Assembly: GCA_947591155.1 (NCBI GenBank)
Contig: CANQDA010000001.1
Location: 186,001 to 250,000, forward strand
Direction of reading: 5' to 3'
Length of the DNA: 64,000 bases
Source of the DNA: an uncultured Lachnospiraceae bacterium
GTDB taxonomy: Bacteria > Bacillota > Clostridia > Lachnospirales > Lachnospiraceae
Below, in pieces: positions 10,554 through 19,629 of the stretch. The notes beneath the pieces are model-generated. The model had not been told where the DNA came from, did no database searches, and saw only the letters and a program-made list of their open reading frames with translations. The translations under genes and the position numbers were made by a program. Each line of letters begins with the position of its first letter. Position 1 is the first letter of the stretch.

Positions 10554-12344
10554 TTAAGCGTTTACTGTCCGCAGAAATACATTGCACTCATATACATCAT
10601 CCACCTGGAGCACCCTGACCCCGGTTTCCTTGATGTTTGCCTCAGCGCCCTGCTCCGTTTCATTGCCCACAAAGAGCACCTCATCCGCCTTTAAATGATG
10701 CCTTTCCAGAATCTCCCTCAGCATGGCTTTCTTGCCATATCCCCTGGCCATGATGTCGATTGACGTATGGCCGGAAATCCTGGCCTCATATTTGCCTCCA
10801 AATGCTTCCAATGCCTCCTGTGCCTTTGCCAGAAGCGCTGCCCTGTTGACCAGCGGTTTGACCGTAACGACACAGCCCCCGCCGCGCACAAGGACCTTCC
10901 CTTTGAAAGCCGGTATTTTTTCAAGTTCAGTAACCACCGCCGGATCCACCACATACCCTTCATTCAGGATATCTTCCGCATAATCCCCGGAGTTAAAATG
11001 GACATTGCCAAAATCCGAATAAATATCTGTCAAGGCATCCTGGTGGTAGAGGTATCTGAACACGTCCCGGACATGTTCACGGCTGTTCCCGGAATGGATG
11101 ATGCCCCGGAAAAGATTCATGTTTTCCGCACCGACCGCTTTCCCCCGGTTGTTCGCCCTCTCATCCCACAGGGTCCCGTCAAGGTCATAGATCATTGTGC
11201 CCTTGAACCCGGCCACACCAAAATAGTCCTTCATAATGAGTGAGACCAGCTTCACCGGATCATGTTTCGCTTTTTCCTCCCCGCTGATGTGCCCGCTGAT
11301 GCTGCGGATCCTGCCCACCCGGTCCAGTCCCGGCACGGCATCTAGGTTGACGACGGCCGTAATGTCATCGACCGGGATATTCTGCCCGATAATGTCGACG
11401 ATGCCATCCGCGGATACCCCCTTCATGTCATGGTCCTCGACGTTGTTCATGACAACATATTTCCTGGCGCCCGACGCGGCAAGGATTTTCCGCAGGCCGG
11501 AATGCATGTAGGACGGGACCAGGGAGGACCACTGCGTACCGGAACTGAAAATGATGATATCAGCCTTTTCTATGGTATCCCTGCAGCTGGGGACCTTAGC
11601 CACATCCGTCCCCTCATCCACTGCCGGGATATATTCCTGTCCGTCCCGCAGGAGCATTACGGACGCGATCTTGTCATCCGGGTTGTCCCACTTGACGATC
11701 AGGCCTTCATCCCCTATCACACGCCCTGATTCTGTCCTTGCTTCCAGGTACAGGTTCACGTCGGATATAAGATGGACATTGTCCCGGATCCCAAGGACCG
11801 CCGCCATGTCCTTCCCCGCAAGGCGCATGGAATACCCGTTCAGCGCCGCGGAAGCCGAATAAAATATGTTCGCCAGGGAAAAATCCTTAAATTCAATCCC
11901 TTCCAGTGCTGCCCTCCATGTACTGCTCCGTACGTCCTCAAAGAAGAAATAGTCAAGGAGCCCTTTCAGGCCGTATGTATCCTTGTCCCCTATGGCCGTC
12001 CTGCTGTTTTCCAACAACTCGCAGGCCAGGTCGTAACAGTTTTCCCTGCCCTCCGTAGTAAACCGAATGCTAAAGAGCTTATTTAACGCCGACTCCCTGC
12101 TGGCAGGATCCCCCAGCGCGGAAGCTTTCTGGAGCCTGAACTGGGTCATATGGTTTTTCCGCAGGTCACTGGGCCCGAGGATACGTCCGCCAAAGACCTG
12201 CCGGCATGCCCCCGTGGACTTTCCGTTGTCATATGCATTGATGATCACATCAAGGTTATAATTGTCGTTCCCGTAAAGTGCCGAAAAGCCTTCCTGGACC
12301 GCAACGCTTCCGGTCCCGCCGCTGAAGATCACTATATTGTACAC
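10554..12344 (-). CDS. CofD/YvcK-like domain fused to C-terminal HAD phosphatase
   Basis: N-term IVIFSGGTGSVAVQEG...NAYDNGKSTGACRQVFGGRILGPSDLRKNH (CofD-like); C-term MIYDLDGTLWDER...KADEVLFVGNETEQGAEANIKETG (HAD). Confidence 0.85.
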   Translation of the reverse strand: MYNIVIFSGGTGSVAVQEGFSALYGNDNYNLDVIINAYDNGKSTGACRQVFGGRILGPSDLRKNHMTQFRLQKASALGDPASRESALNKLFSIRFTTEGRENCYDLACELLENSRTAIGDKDTYGLKGLLDYFFFEDVRSSTWRAALEGIEFKDFSLANIFYSASAALNGYSMRLAGKDMAAVLGIRDNVHLISDVNLYLEARTESGRVIGDEGLIVKWDNPDDKIASVMLLRDGQEYIPAVDEGTDVAKVPSCRDTIEKADIIIFSSGTQWSSLVPSYMHSGLRKILAASGARKYVVMNNVEDHDMKGVSADGIVDIIGQNIPVDDITAVVNLDAVPGLDRVGRIRSISGHISGEEKAKHDPVKLVSLIMKDYFGVAGFKGTMIYDLDGTLWDERANNRGKAVGAENMNLFRGIIHSGNSREHVRDVFRYLYHQDALTDIYSDFGNVHFNSGDYAEDILNEGYVVDPAVVTELEKIPAFKGKVLVRGGGCVVTVKPLVNRAALLAKAQEALEAFGGKYEARISGHTSIDIMARGYGKKAMLREILERHHLKADEVLFVGNETEQGAEANIKETGVRVLQVDDVYECNVFLRTVNA

Positions 12345-13143
12345 GGTCGTTTTCCTTCCTGGTTTTCTGTTTCCGTGGATTGGGCCTTCCAGGGCCCTGT
12401 TCCAGTGCTTTTTTCCTGACTGTTTCCAGCTCTTCCTGTGTATTGAATGAATAGCTCCGGCCCGGCCCGACCAGGGAATATTTCATTGGAAGAAGCTTGT
12501 TCTCATAGAAGTATGTAAAAGACTCCAGCAGTTTCATCTCTTTGGATACTTCCTTATTTACGTAGTCCTCACCGTCATTGATCCCCAGAAACCTCATATA
12601 GGATTCCAGCTGGGAACAGATCGCTTCCAGCTGGAACACAAACACAGACTGGTCATGGATACCCTCCTCAACTGCCCCATCTTTTCCCCTGAAATAGGAG
12701 GCCTTTATCTTATCCCCGTCCGGCTCGTACCATGCATAGGGTTCCGGATCAACGGAAGACAGTGATATCCCCACTGCCGTTCCGTCAAGTTCCATGCCTG
12801 CCGCCTGCTTAAAGACCGTATCATCCAGATAGAATGTATCCCCCCAGCAGAGTGTTATCCTGTCCGCGCCGCAGTCCTGCCTGACCAGCCTTGCCGCACG
12901 GAGGAAGGAGTGCGAATCACCCTGCCCCGTCCCGATCGCGAAGGTCTTGCAGCCTTCCACCGAATTTTTATAGGCGGGGTATATCTCCCTGTTGAGTACG
13001 AGGTAGGTCTCGTCAAAATATGGTGCCCCAAGGTCCACAGTCTGCTGCGCGATATATGTGTCCCCCACTTTGCAGAAAGCCTTCGGGTAACCCCCAAAGC
13101 GGGAAGCCTTTCCGGATGCAAGTATTAAAAGTGCGCTCTTCAT
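12256..13143 (-). CDS. MobA-like nucleotidyltransferase
   Basis: MKSALLILASGKASRFGGYPKAFCKVG; GDTFYLDD. Start moved from the ORF track to MKSALL. C-terminus overlaps the downstream CofD-HAD start by 89 nt. Confidence 0.8.
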   Translation of the reverse strand: MKSALLILASGKASRFGGYPKAFCKVGDTYIAQQTVDLGAPYFDETYLVLNREIYPAYKNSVEGCKTFAIGTGQGDSHSFLRAARLVRQDCGADRITLCWGDTFYLDDTVFKQAAGMELDGTAVGISLSSVDPEPYAWYEPDGDKIKASYFRGKDGAVEEGIHDQSVFVFQLEAICSQLESYMRFLGINDGEDYVNKEVSKEMKLLESFTYFYENKLLPMKYSLVGPGRSYSFNTQEELETVRKKALEQGPGRPNPRKQKTRKENDRVQYSDLQRRDRKRCGPGRLFGTLRERQL

Positions 13144-13177
13144 TTTCGGTTCCTGTTTCCCTTCCCACATCGATCCG

Positions 13178-14170
13178 TCATCTCGTCCTGAATAAAACCT
13201 TATAAAGGAAGGACGGATACAGGTATGCGTGTACGATCCCAAGGGTAAATGCGGCCAGTGACTTTGACACCTTCATATAGAGGAAATTTGCAAAGTTGTT
13301 TAACCTCCCTGAATGGTTCTCCCACAAAGGCTCGCCCGACATCACGGTCTGCGACCTTATCTCCATATAGTAATCCCTGTATGGATGGCAGCATTCCTCC
13401 ACCCATGGCCTTGGCTGGATGATCTGGTTCTTTGTAAAGTGGACAATGACCGGGTTCCTTTTCCCTTCCTCGAAATCCTCCCTGCTGCATCTGGGCGACG
13501 GGCGGCGGTACCGGATCATGTCCTTGTAGTCAAAAAGGAACACCGCCGTCGTGCAGTTGAATTTCGGCGGGAGGACCTTCACGCCGCCTTCCAGTGTGTA
13601 ATTGATCACATCCTGCACGTCATAGAAATACATGTGGCGTCCGGAACCGATCACCCTTGTGATCTTTCCGGTGATGTCGTCCTCCCTCCATTTTTTCAGG
13701 TTGTACAGAACCATCCCGCAGTTCACATATGGGGAGGATGCCTTCATCCCGATTTTCCTTTTATATGCACTGCTCTGCAGGTCATTCGCCGCGGCAATAT
13801 AGTAACCGGAAATATCTGTGTCATAAAGTTCCCCCAGGCTGCCCGTAACGACCTGGTCGCCTTCCAATAACAGCACCTTTTCCACGGAAGCAGGGAGCAG
13901 GTTCTGGAAGTAGCAGTAGCAGAACACCGTCTGCCCGTTCCTGTTTGAGCCGGACAGCTTGTTGAAAGATTCCGGCATGGGGATGAAAATGATTTTCCTG
14001 CCATATTCATGGACAAGGGTGGTAAGGTTGTTTTTGCTCTCCTCCGACAGCCTGTCGCCAATATAATAGATGACAATTTCGTCAACGTCCCTGTTGTGGA
14101 TAAACAGCGATTTGAATGTCGTGATCGCCAGCCTGCTGTATAGGTCGCCGGAAGTCATTACAATGTTCAT
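13178..14170 (-). CDS. Glycosyltransferase family 8-like
   Basis: MNIVMTSGDLYSRLAITTFKSLFIHN...VEKVLLLEGDQVVTGSLGELYDTDISGYYIAAANDL...YVNCGMVLYNLKKWRE. Confidence 0.85.
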   Translation of the reverse strand: MNIVMTSGDLYSRLAITTFKSLFIHNRDVDEIVIYYIGDRLSEESKNNLTTLVHEYGRKIIFIPMPESFNKLSGSNRNGQTVFCYCYFQNLLPASVEKVLLLEGDQVVTGSLGELYDTDISGYYIAAANDLQSSAYKRKIGMKASSPYVNCGMVLYNLKKWREDDITGKITRVIGSGRHMYFYDVQDVINYTLEGGVKVLPPKFNCTTAVFLFDYKDMIRYRRPSPRCSREDFEEGKRNPVIVHFTKNQIIQPRPWVEECCHPYRDYYMEIRSQTVMSGEPLWENHSGRLNNFANFLYMKVSKSLAAFTLGIVHAYLYPSFLYKVLFRTR

Positions 14171-14201
14171 ATTTCCTGCTTTGTCCTTTCTGGTGCACGT
14201 G

Positions 14202-15044
14202 TCAGATCCTGCAGATTTCCACCGGTATGTGCAGCCCGCTCAATTCTTCCCGGTAGTTTTCCATCTGCCGGTCATCCACGTCCATATACCGTGGCACAGG
14301 CATCCCAAGGGAGCGGTATTTTTCTTCCCCAAGGTTATGCCCTTTTACCAGCTCTATCTTCAGTATCTTCCTTTTGTATTTTTCCATTAAGTCCCTGGCT
14401 GCCCTCCTGTCCCCCGCGCCGTCGGTGTATCCGCCGATCACCGGGATCCGGATGGCCACAGGCCTGCCGGAATCCAGCAGCATGCCCAGGTTGGACAGGT
14501 ACAGCTTTAAGTCACCCTTCTCTTCCTCCCTGCAGCGGGTCTCGTCCAGGATCTTCACATCAGCATAAAAAAAATCTATGTACTTAATAGCCAGTCCAAG
14601 GGCGGATGGCTGGACAAACAGGCATGTCTCGGCTGCAATGTGGACGCCGTTGCGGTGGAGTGTTTCACAGACCGGGACGAGCCTGTCCATCTGCAGCAGG
14701 CACTCGCCGCCGGAAAAAGTCACACCGCCCGGCAGGGAGCTGATCTCCCCCGCGTTTTTTATATCCCAGCTGCCGTTTTTTTCTCCGTAAAACCCCTTGT
14801 CCCTGAGGCAGACCTCTGCCAGTGCGTCCTGCGCCATGTACTCCCCGTATACCCCATCCAGGCCATCTTTTGTGTATGCCTGGGGGACACCGGAGAGGTT
14901 CTCCGGGTTTGAACACCAGGGACACCTGAGACTGCACCCCTTTAAAAATACCGTCGTGCGGATCCCCGGGCCGTCATGGAGGCTGAACCTCTGTATATTC
15001 GTAAGTAAAACGCTGTTTTCAAATGCTTTCCCTCCAGGCTCCAT
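14202..15044 (-). CDS. Glycyl-radical-enzyme activating protein (radical SAM)
   Basis: IQRFSLHDGPGIRTTVFLKGCSLRCPWCSNPE (CX3CX2C) and GGVTFSGGECLLQ; start placed at MEPGGKAF. Confidence 0.93.
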   Translation of the reverse strand: MEPGGKAFENSVLLTNIQRFSLHDGPGIRTTVFLKGCSLRCPWCSNPENLSGVPQAYTKDGLDGVYGEYMAQDALAEVCLRDKGFYGEKNGSWDIKNAGEISSLPGGVTFSGGECLLQMDRLVPVCETLHRNGVHIAAETCLFVQPSALGLAIKYIDFFYADVKILDETRCREEEKGDLKLYLSNLGMLLDSGRPVAIRIPVIGGYTDGAGDRRAARDLMEKYKRKILKIELVKGHNLGEEKYRSLGMPVPRYMDVDDRQMENYREELSGLHIPVEICRI

Positions 15045-15058
15045 GCCACAGCCGCCCT

Positions 15059-16576
15059 TCACATCGCCCCGTCCCTTCTGAAGACCACCTTCACCGTCTT
15101 CAGCAGGATCTTCAGGTCCATCCACAGGCTCCAGTCACATATGTACTGCCTGTCCAGCTCCACCACTTCCTCGAAGTCCGAGATCCGGCTCCGGCCGCTC
15201 ACCTGCCAAAGTCCCGTGATCCCCGGGCGGATCGACATGCGCGCCCGGTGGTGCGCCTCATACTTTTCCCACTCGTCCACGGTCGGCGGACGGGTGCCTA
15301 CGAGGCTCATGTCACCCTTCAGTACGTTGTAGAACTGTGGGAACTCGTCAAGACTCCAGTCACGGATAAAATTGCCGATCCCTTTTTTGTATGTTCCATC
15401 CGGCAACACCTTCGAGCCGATAATCCGCGGATCCTCCTCGAACTTGAACATCATCTGCCCGTCCAGCCCGCAGGCCACGGCCACCTCGGCCTTGCGCGCT
15501 TCCGCATCCAGGCACATGCTGCGGAACTTGTACATCTTAAATTTCTTCCCGTTGCGTCCCACGCGCGTCTGTGTGAAAAAGACCGGGCCTGGCGAATTGA
15601 TATAGATCATCGGGGCGATCACGAGATACAGGAGCCCGGTCAGCACACAGCCGATAAATCCGCCTAATATATCCATTGCCCGCTTCGCGAACGCCTGTCC
15701 CAGGGTAACGCTGCCGAGACTGTAGGTCAGCACCGTGCTGTTCCCGATGTGCTCGACCGTCTGGCGCTCCCCCGCATAGAGCTTCAGTCCTTCCAGCCTG
15801 ATATGTACGACCAGCCCCATCTCGATGAGGTTCCGGTACAGGTCCTCCGGTTCCGGCCCCTGCACTGTACCGCCAGCAGAATTAGTCCTTGCGGCCACCC
15901 TGTCTGCCTCGGACATTCCCGGCACCCCGATATCGGCCATTGCGATCAACACCTCATCGACCCATTCCCGCTTCAGATATTCCTCGACATCCTCCCGACA
16001 GGCCATCACCGGCACACCGCCGACCTCCTGTCCCCTCATGTCCCGGTCCAGCACCGCCATCCCGGACAGCTGGTACAGCCCGTGGCTGTTCTCCCGGATG
16101 TCACCGACGGTCTGCTCCGCATTCTGCGAGGACACGAGCAGGAAGAGCACCGTCCTGTCCCGGATCGGGTTCTTCCTCAGAACCACCTTCCACCCGAGCC
16201 GCACCAACAGGGTCAGGCAGAAGTACAGGGCGATCATTGTGTAGTAAAAGATGCGGGAATAGCTATCCCCGTTCTGCACGGAAAACAGGTAGAACGAGAC
16301 CGTAACCGCAAGCAGGACCGTGTGGAAAAGCGTCATCGTGAATTCCCTGCGCAGCCCGCGTTTCAGCACATCCTTCATGGAACTGAAGAACACGATCAGC
16401 AGAAGGTCTGTCATGGTAAAGACGACCGCGATGACCCGGTAGTCCTCTCTTACATAGGGATTGCGGGATCCGTGCCTCACCATGTAGGCGAGCACGAACG
16501 CCACCTGCAGGCACAGCAGGTCAAGTACGATGAAGTCCAGGTGCTTCAGCCAGCCCTGCGAGAGCTTCCTGTACAT
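15059..16576 (-). CDS. Polyprenyl-phosphate sugar-1-phosphate transferase (exopolysaccharide initiating)
   Basis: N-terminal TM segments; C-term KRAMDILGGFIGC...TRVGRNGKKFKMYKFRSM...DEFPQFYNVLKGDMSLVGTRPP...RPGITGLWQVSGRS. Confidence 0.96.
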   Translation of the reverse strand: MYRKLSQGWLKHLDFIVLDLLCLQVAFVLAYMVRHGSRNPYVREDYRVIAVVFTMTDLLLIVFFSSMKDVLKRGLRREFTMTLFHTVLLAVTVSFYLFSVQNGDSYSRIFYYTMIALYFCLTLLVRLGWKVVLRKNPIRDRTVLFLLVSSQNAEQTVGDIRENSHGLYQLSGMAVLDRDMRGQEVGGVPVMACREDVEEYLKREWVDEVLIAMADIGVPGMSEADRVAARTNSAGGTVQGPEPEDLYRNLIEMGLVVHIRLEGLKLYAGERQTVEHIGNSTVLTYSLGSVTLGQAFAKRAMDILGGFIGCVLTGLLYLVIAPMIYINSPGPVFFTQTRVGRNGKKFKMYKFRSMCLDAEARKAEVAVACGLDGQMMFKFEEDPRIIGSKVLPDGTYKKGIGNFIRDWSLDEFPQFYNVLKGDMSLVGTRPPTVDEWEKYEAHHRARMSIRPGITGLWQVSGRSRISDFEEVVELDRQYICDWSLWMDLKILLKTVKVVFRRDGAM

Positions 16577-16659
16577 GCCCTATACCTCCCCTTCCTCAAA
16601 GAACACAGTAAACGGATGGTCTCCTGATATGTTCCCATTTTATACATTAAAAAAGTTGA

Positions 16660-19041
16660 TTAATTATTTCCCACATCTATCCCGATAGCTTCTAGCTTTT
16701 TCTTTCGTTCCATATTATGATTATTTATATATATATTCCTTTGGCTTCGTACCCATCTTCCGAGATGCAAACCGTCCTCAGTCACATAGGCCACCGGAAT
16801 ATTCAGATTGCCATATTTTTTTCGATAACGGCAGGCAGCCGCATAGGAACGCTCCCAGACGGTGTTGTGTTTGTTCTCCCAGATCATGCCAAGCTCATCC
16901 AGTCTTGCGATCTGCTCTCTGCTCAACTCCGCCCGTCCTGTCCTTTCATTTTTTCTTGCGAATCGTATATTCGCAATCCAGACGCCGAGTTTGACGCCAT
17001 CGGAATCTACATAATAGTAAGGAACGTCCAGATTCCCGTGCTCACGGTGATACCGCATAGCCGCATGATAATTTTGCTCCCAGAGATAATCTGGTACATC
17101 CCAGATCATCCCGATTAAGTCGAGCGCTTCAATCCTCTCCTGAGTCAGATAATTCGCGCGGATGCCGCTCTTCTTATATGTACGCAATTGTGCCAACCAT
17201 TTCCCGAGCTTTACCCCGTCATACGTTTCAGCCTGCACATTTACCAAGAGATCTCCGTGTTCCCTGTAATATGCCTGCGCCGCCGCGAAGTTCCTCTCCC
17301 AGTTCCTGTCAGTTTTTGACTCCCAGCGCATGCCCAATTTATCCAATCGCGCAATCTGCTCTTCTGTGAGGACGCCCTTCACTTTCCCCGCGCGCACCTT
17401 GCGCTGCGTGTCAAGCCACTGTCCCAACGACAGTCCGTCCTCCGTCACATACCGCTTTGTCGCTTCCAGATCTCCATGTGTTTCAAAATACTGCGCCGCC
17501 GCCTGGTACATCAGCTCCCACGAGGCGCCCAGCGTCTCGTTCAATTTTCGGAACAGCTTCATGCAGTCCTGCATCTCATCCGTGATGTGGAAGTGCTCGT
17601 TCACAATCAGTTCCGATTCTCCGTGATCCCGGTAGTACCGGACCGCGGCCTGCATTTCCTCCTCGACCGTTCCGATGCTGTACAGGTTCTCGATGTTCAT
17701 CACCACGTCGAAGATTATGGCGTTCTCGCCCTGCTTTCTCCCCGCAGACAATGCCCTCCCGATCTGCTGCTTATAGATGATCGGCGAGATCGTAGGCCTG
17801 AGCAAGATCACCCCGCTTACATCGTCGACGTGGATACCTTCATTCAGCATGTCGATGCAGAACAAAAGTTTCAGATGATTGCTCCCGTCCGCCTTGAACC
17901 GTGCGAACTCCGCCTCCGCCTGCGCATCCTCCGAGTAGACCGAGTAGACGTGCGGCTCCGGATCCACCTTCGCGAACCATTCCGGGACTTTGGCAATCAT
18001 CTCCTGCATATGCTCGTAGCTTGCACAGAACACGAGATATTTTCCATATCTCCCGGATGCCCTATCCATCTGTGTCTGAGCCTGCCTGTTTCCATCATGC
18101 TGTGCAAGGTCTCCCGGGGACTGTCCGTCCTCTCTTGACTGCTCAAAATTCGCGATATGCCCAGACAAGCCTATGTCATCGGATATTTTGTGTTCTTCCT
18201 GTCCCTTACACCCGATTTCTTCTTTCACCATATGCTTGTAAAAAATCTCATCCAGCCCGTCCGCCTTCTCAAGCGCACGACGCAGGGCCTCCAGATACTT
18301 CTCCGCCTCCGCACGCACTGCTTTGCTCTTCGCGTTTTTCGCGCGGTCGCGGTAGCGCTCCAGTTCCTTCTGACAGGAGTACATCGAGAGCACATACTTC
18401 GGAGGGTTCAGGATACCGCGCACGATTGCGTCACCGAGCGTCATCTCCGAGGCAATATTGCCGTCAAAAAGTTCGTCAGCCATGTCCCGCTGCCCGTCCA
18501 GATAGCGGATGTTCGTCGCGGAGAGGCCAAGCACCGGGATATTCGGATAGTACTCCAGAAGTCTCTGCACACCCTGCCCCCACATCCTTGCGCCGCAGCG
18601 ATGAAACTCGTCTAATACTATGTAGTCCGAGCGGATCTGCGCGAGTTCCTCTGCATCCATCATCATGAGTCGCGCGTAGGTGTAGAAGCGGATGTTCGCC
18701 AAGCAATCGGAATCCGCATCCTCGTCTATCGCATTGTCCTGCGCATTGTTCAGCGCATCGCCCAATATGCTGCATGCCGCATTGTCTGTCATTTGATCTG
18801 CCGTTTTATCTTCTTCCGTTTCACTCGCCGCTCTCCAGTTCTCCAGCTGCGTCCGAAATATGTATTCCGACGGCGAGAGCCAGCATATTCTCTTGTCTGG
18901 AAAGTCCTCGCATAACCTGAACCCGATGAAGGACTTCCCCGTACCGGTCGGATGGATCACAGCCGCCCTGCCGGTCTCAGCCAACATGACAAGCGCTGTC
19001 TCATAAGCTTCCTGATTATGCCTGAACAATACCGCTCCCAT
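16660..19041 (-). CDS. DEAD/DEAH-type helicase with tandem Helicase-Associated (HA) repeats
   Basis: HPTGTGKSFIGFRL (Walker A), DEFHRCGA, QIGRALSAGRK; C-term repeats W(E)xxxxAAxxYxxxHGxLxVPxxYxxxDGxxLGxWxxxxR. Start at MGAVLFRHN preferred over ORF-track 19176. Confidence 0.9.
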   Translation of the reverse strand: MGAVLFRHNQEAYETALVMLAETGRAAVIHPTGTGKSFIGFRLCEDFPDKRICWLSPSEYIFRTQLENWRAASETEEDKTADQMTDNAACSILGDALNNAQDNAIDEDADSDCLANIRFYTYARLMMMDAEELAQIRSDYIVLDEFHRCGARMWGQGVQRLLEYYPNIPVLGLSATNIRYLDGQRDMADELFDGNIASEMTLGDAIVRGILNPPKYVLSMYSCQKELERYRDRAKNAKSKAVRAEAEKYLEALRRALEKADGLDEIFYKHMVKEEIGCKGQEEHKISDDIGLSGHIANFEQSREDGQSPGDLAQHDGNRQAQTQMDRASGRYGKYLVFCASYEHMQEMIAKVPEWFAKVDPEPHVYSVYSEDAQAEAEFARFKADGSNHLKLLFCIDMLNEGIHVDDVSGVILLRPTISPIIYKQQIGRALSAGRKQGENAIIFDVVMNIENLYSIGTVEEEMQAAVRYYRDHGESELIVNEHFHITDEMQDCMKLFRKLNETLGASWELMYQAAAQYFETHGDLEATKRYVTEDGLSLGQWLDTQRKVRAGKVKGVLTEEQIARLDKLGMRWESKTDRNWERNFAAAQAYYREHGDLLVNVQAETYDGVKLGKWLAQLRTYKKSGIRANYLTQERIEALDLIGMIWDVPDYLWEQNYHAAMRYHREHGNLDVPYYYVDSDGVKLGVWIANIRFARKNERTGRAELSREQIARLDELGMIWENKHNTVWERSYAAACRYRKKYGNLNIPVAYVTEDGLHLGRWVRSQRNIYINNHNMERKKKLEAIGIDVGNN

Positions 19042-19492
19042 GGCCGTTTCCCTTTCTAAAGAACCTTGCAGGGGTGTAATGAAGTATCGTACTTCATTAT
19101 GAATCGGCCAGAAATGCTGTATTTGGGGATGTTTGATTGCTTTGTGACCACAATTTTGACTGCAAATAAAATTCAAATCAATGACAATAATTTACTGAAA
19201 TATAATAGAAATAAGGCGATTAGCAGATATGGACTTTGACACCAATTTTGACTGCGAATAGGAAAAAAAGAGTTGCAGACGATGTGGAAAAAGATAAAAT
19301 ATTCCGTAATATATCAGAAAAAATAATCCATTGCTTTATAAATAACAGTCTTTATTTCTGGAAATATTTTTAAAAGCCTCTTGAACAGTTGACATTCGAT
19401 AATCAAGATGTTAAAATCTCACCGTATTTGATGTTTCAGACGTGTCATGTCGTGTAATGAAGTACGATACTTCATTACATTTTTTTACATTA

Positions 19493-19524
19493 GAAGACCC
19501 CGGAGTGGCAGCTCCGAGGTCTTC
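19493..19524. terminator. Hairpin, possible terminator between cstA and helicase region
   Basis: GAAGACC(C)CGGAG-TGGCAG-CTCCGAGGTCTTC inverted repeat; weak T-tract. Confidence 0.5.
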
Positions 19525-19629
19525 GCTTTTGTTATCTTGAACCTTTTTAGCGTTTCTATTCAATATCGATATCACTATAACACATATAACAAAGCCTTAC
19601 AACAGTTTTTGAAATTTTCCTGCTGTTTT

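Noticed and set aside
15749-16627. 292-aa plus-strand ORF (and other plus ORFs in 9-18 kb)
   Set aside because: Antisense to well-supported sugar transferase, GRE, CofD-HAD and helicase genes; arises from GC-rich codon bias.
19042-19176. N-terminal extension of the helicase ORF (MNFICSQNC...)
   Set aside because: Extension translates through the palindrome and direct repeat and lacks helicase similarity; MGAVLF start is more plausible.
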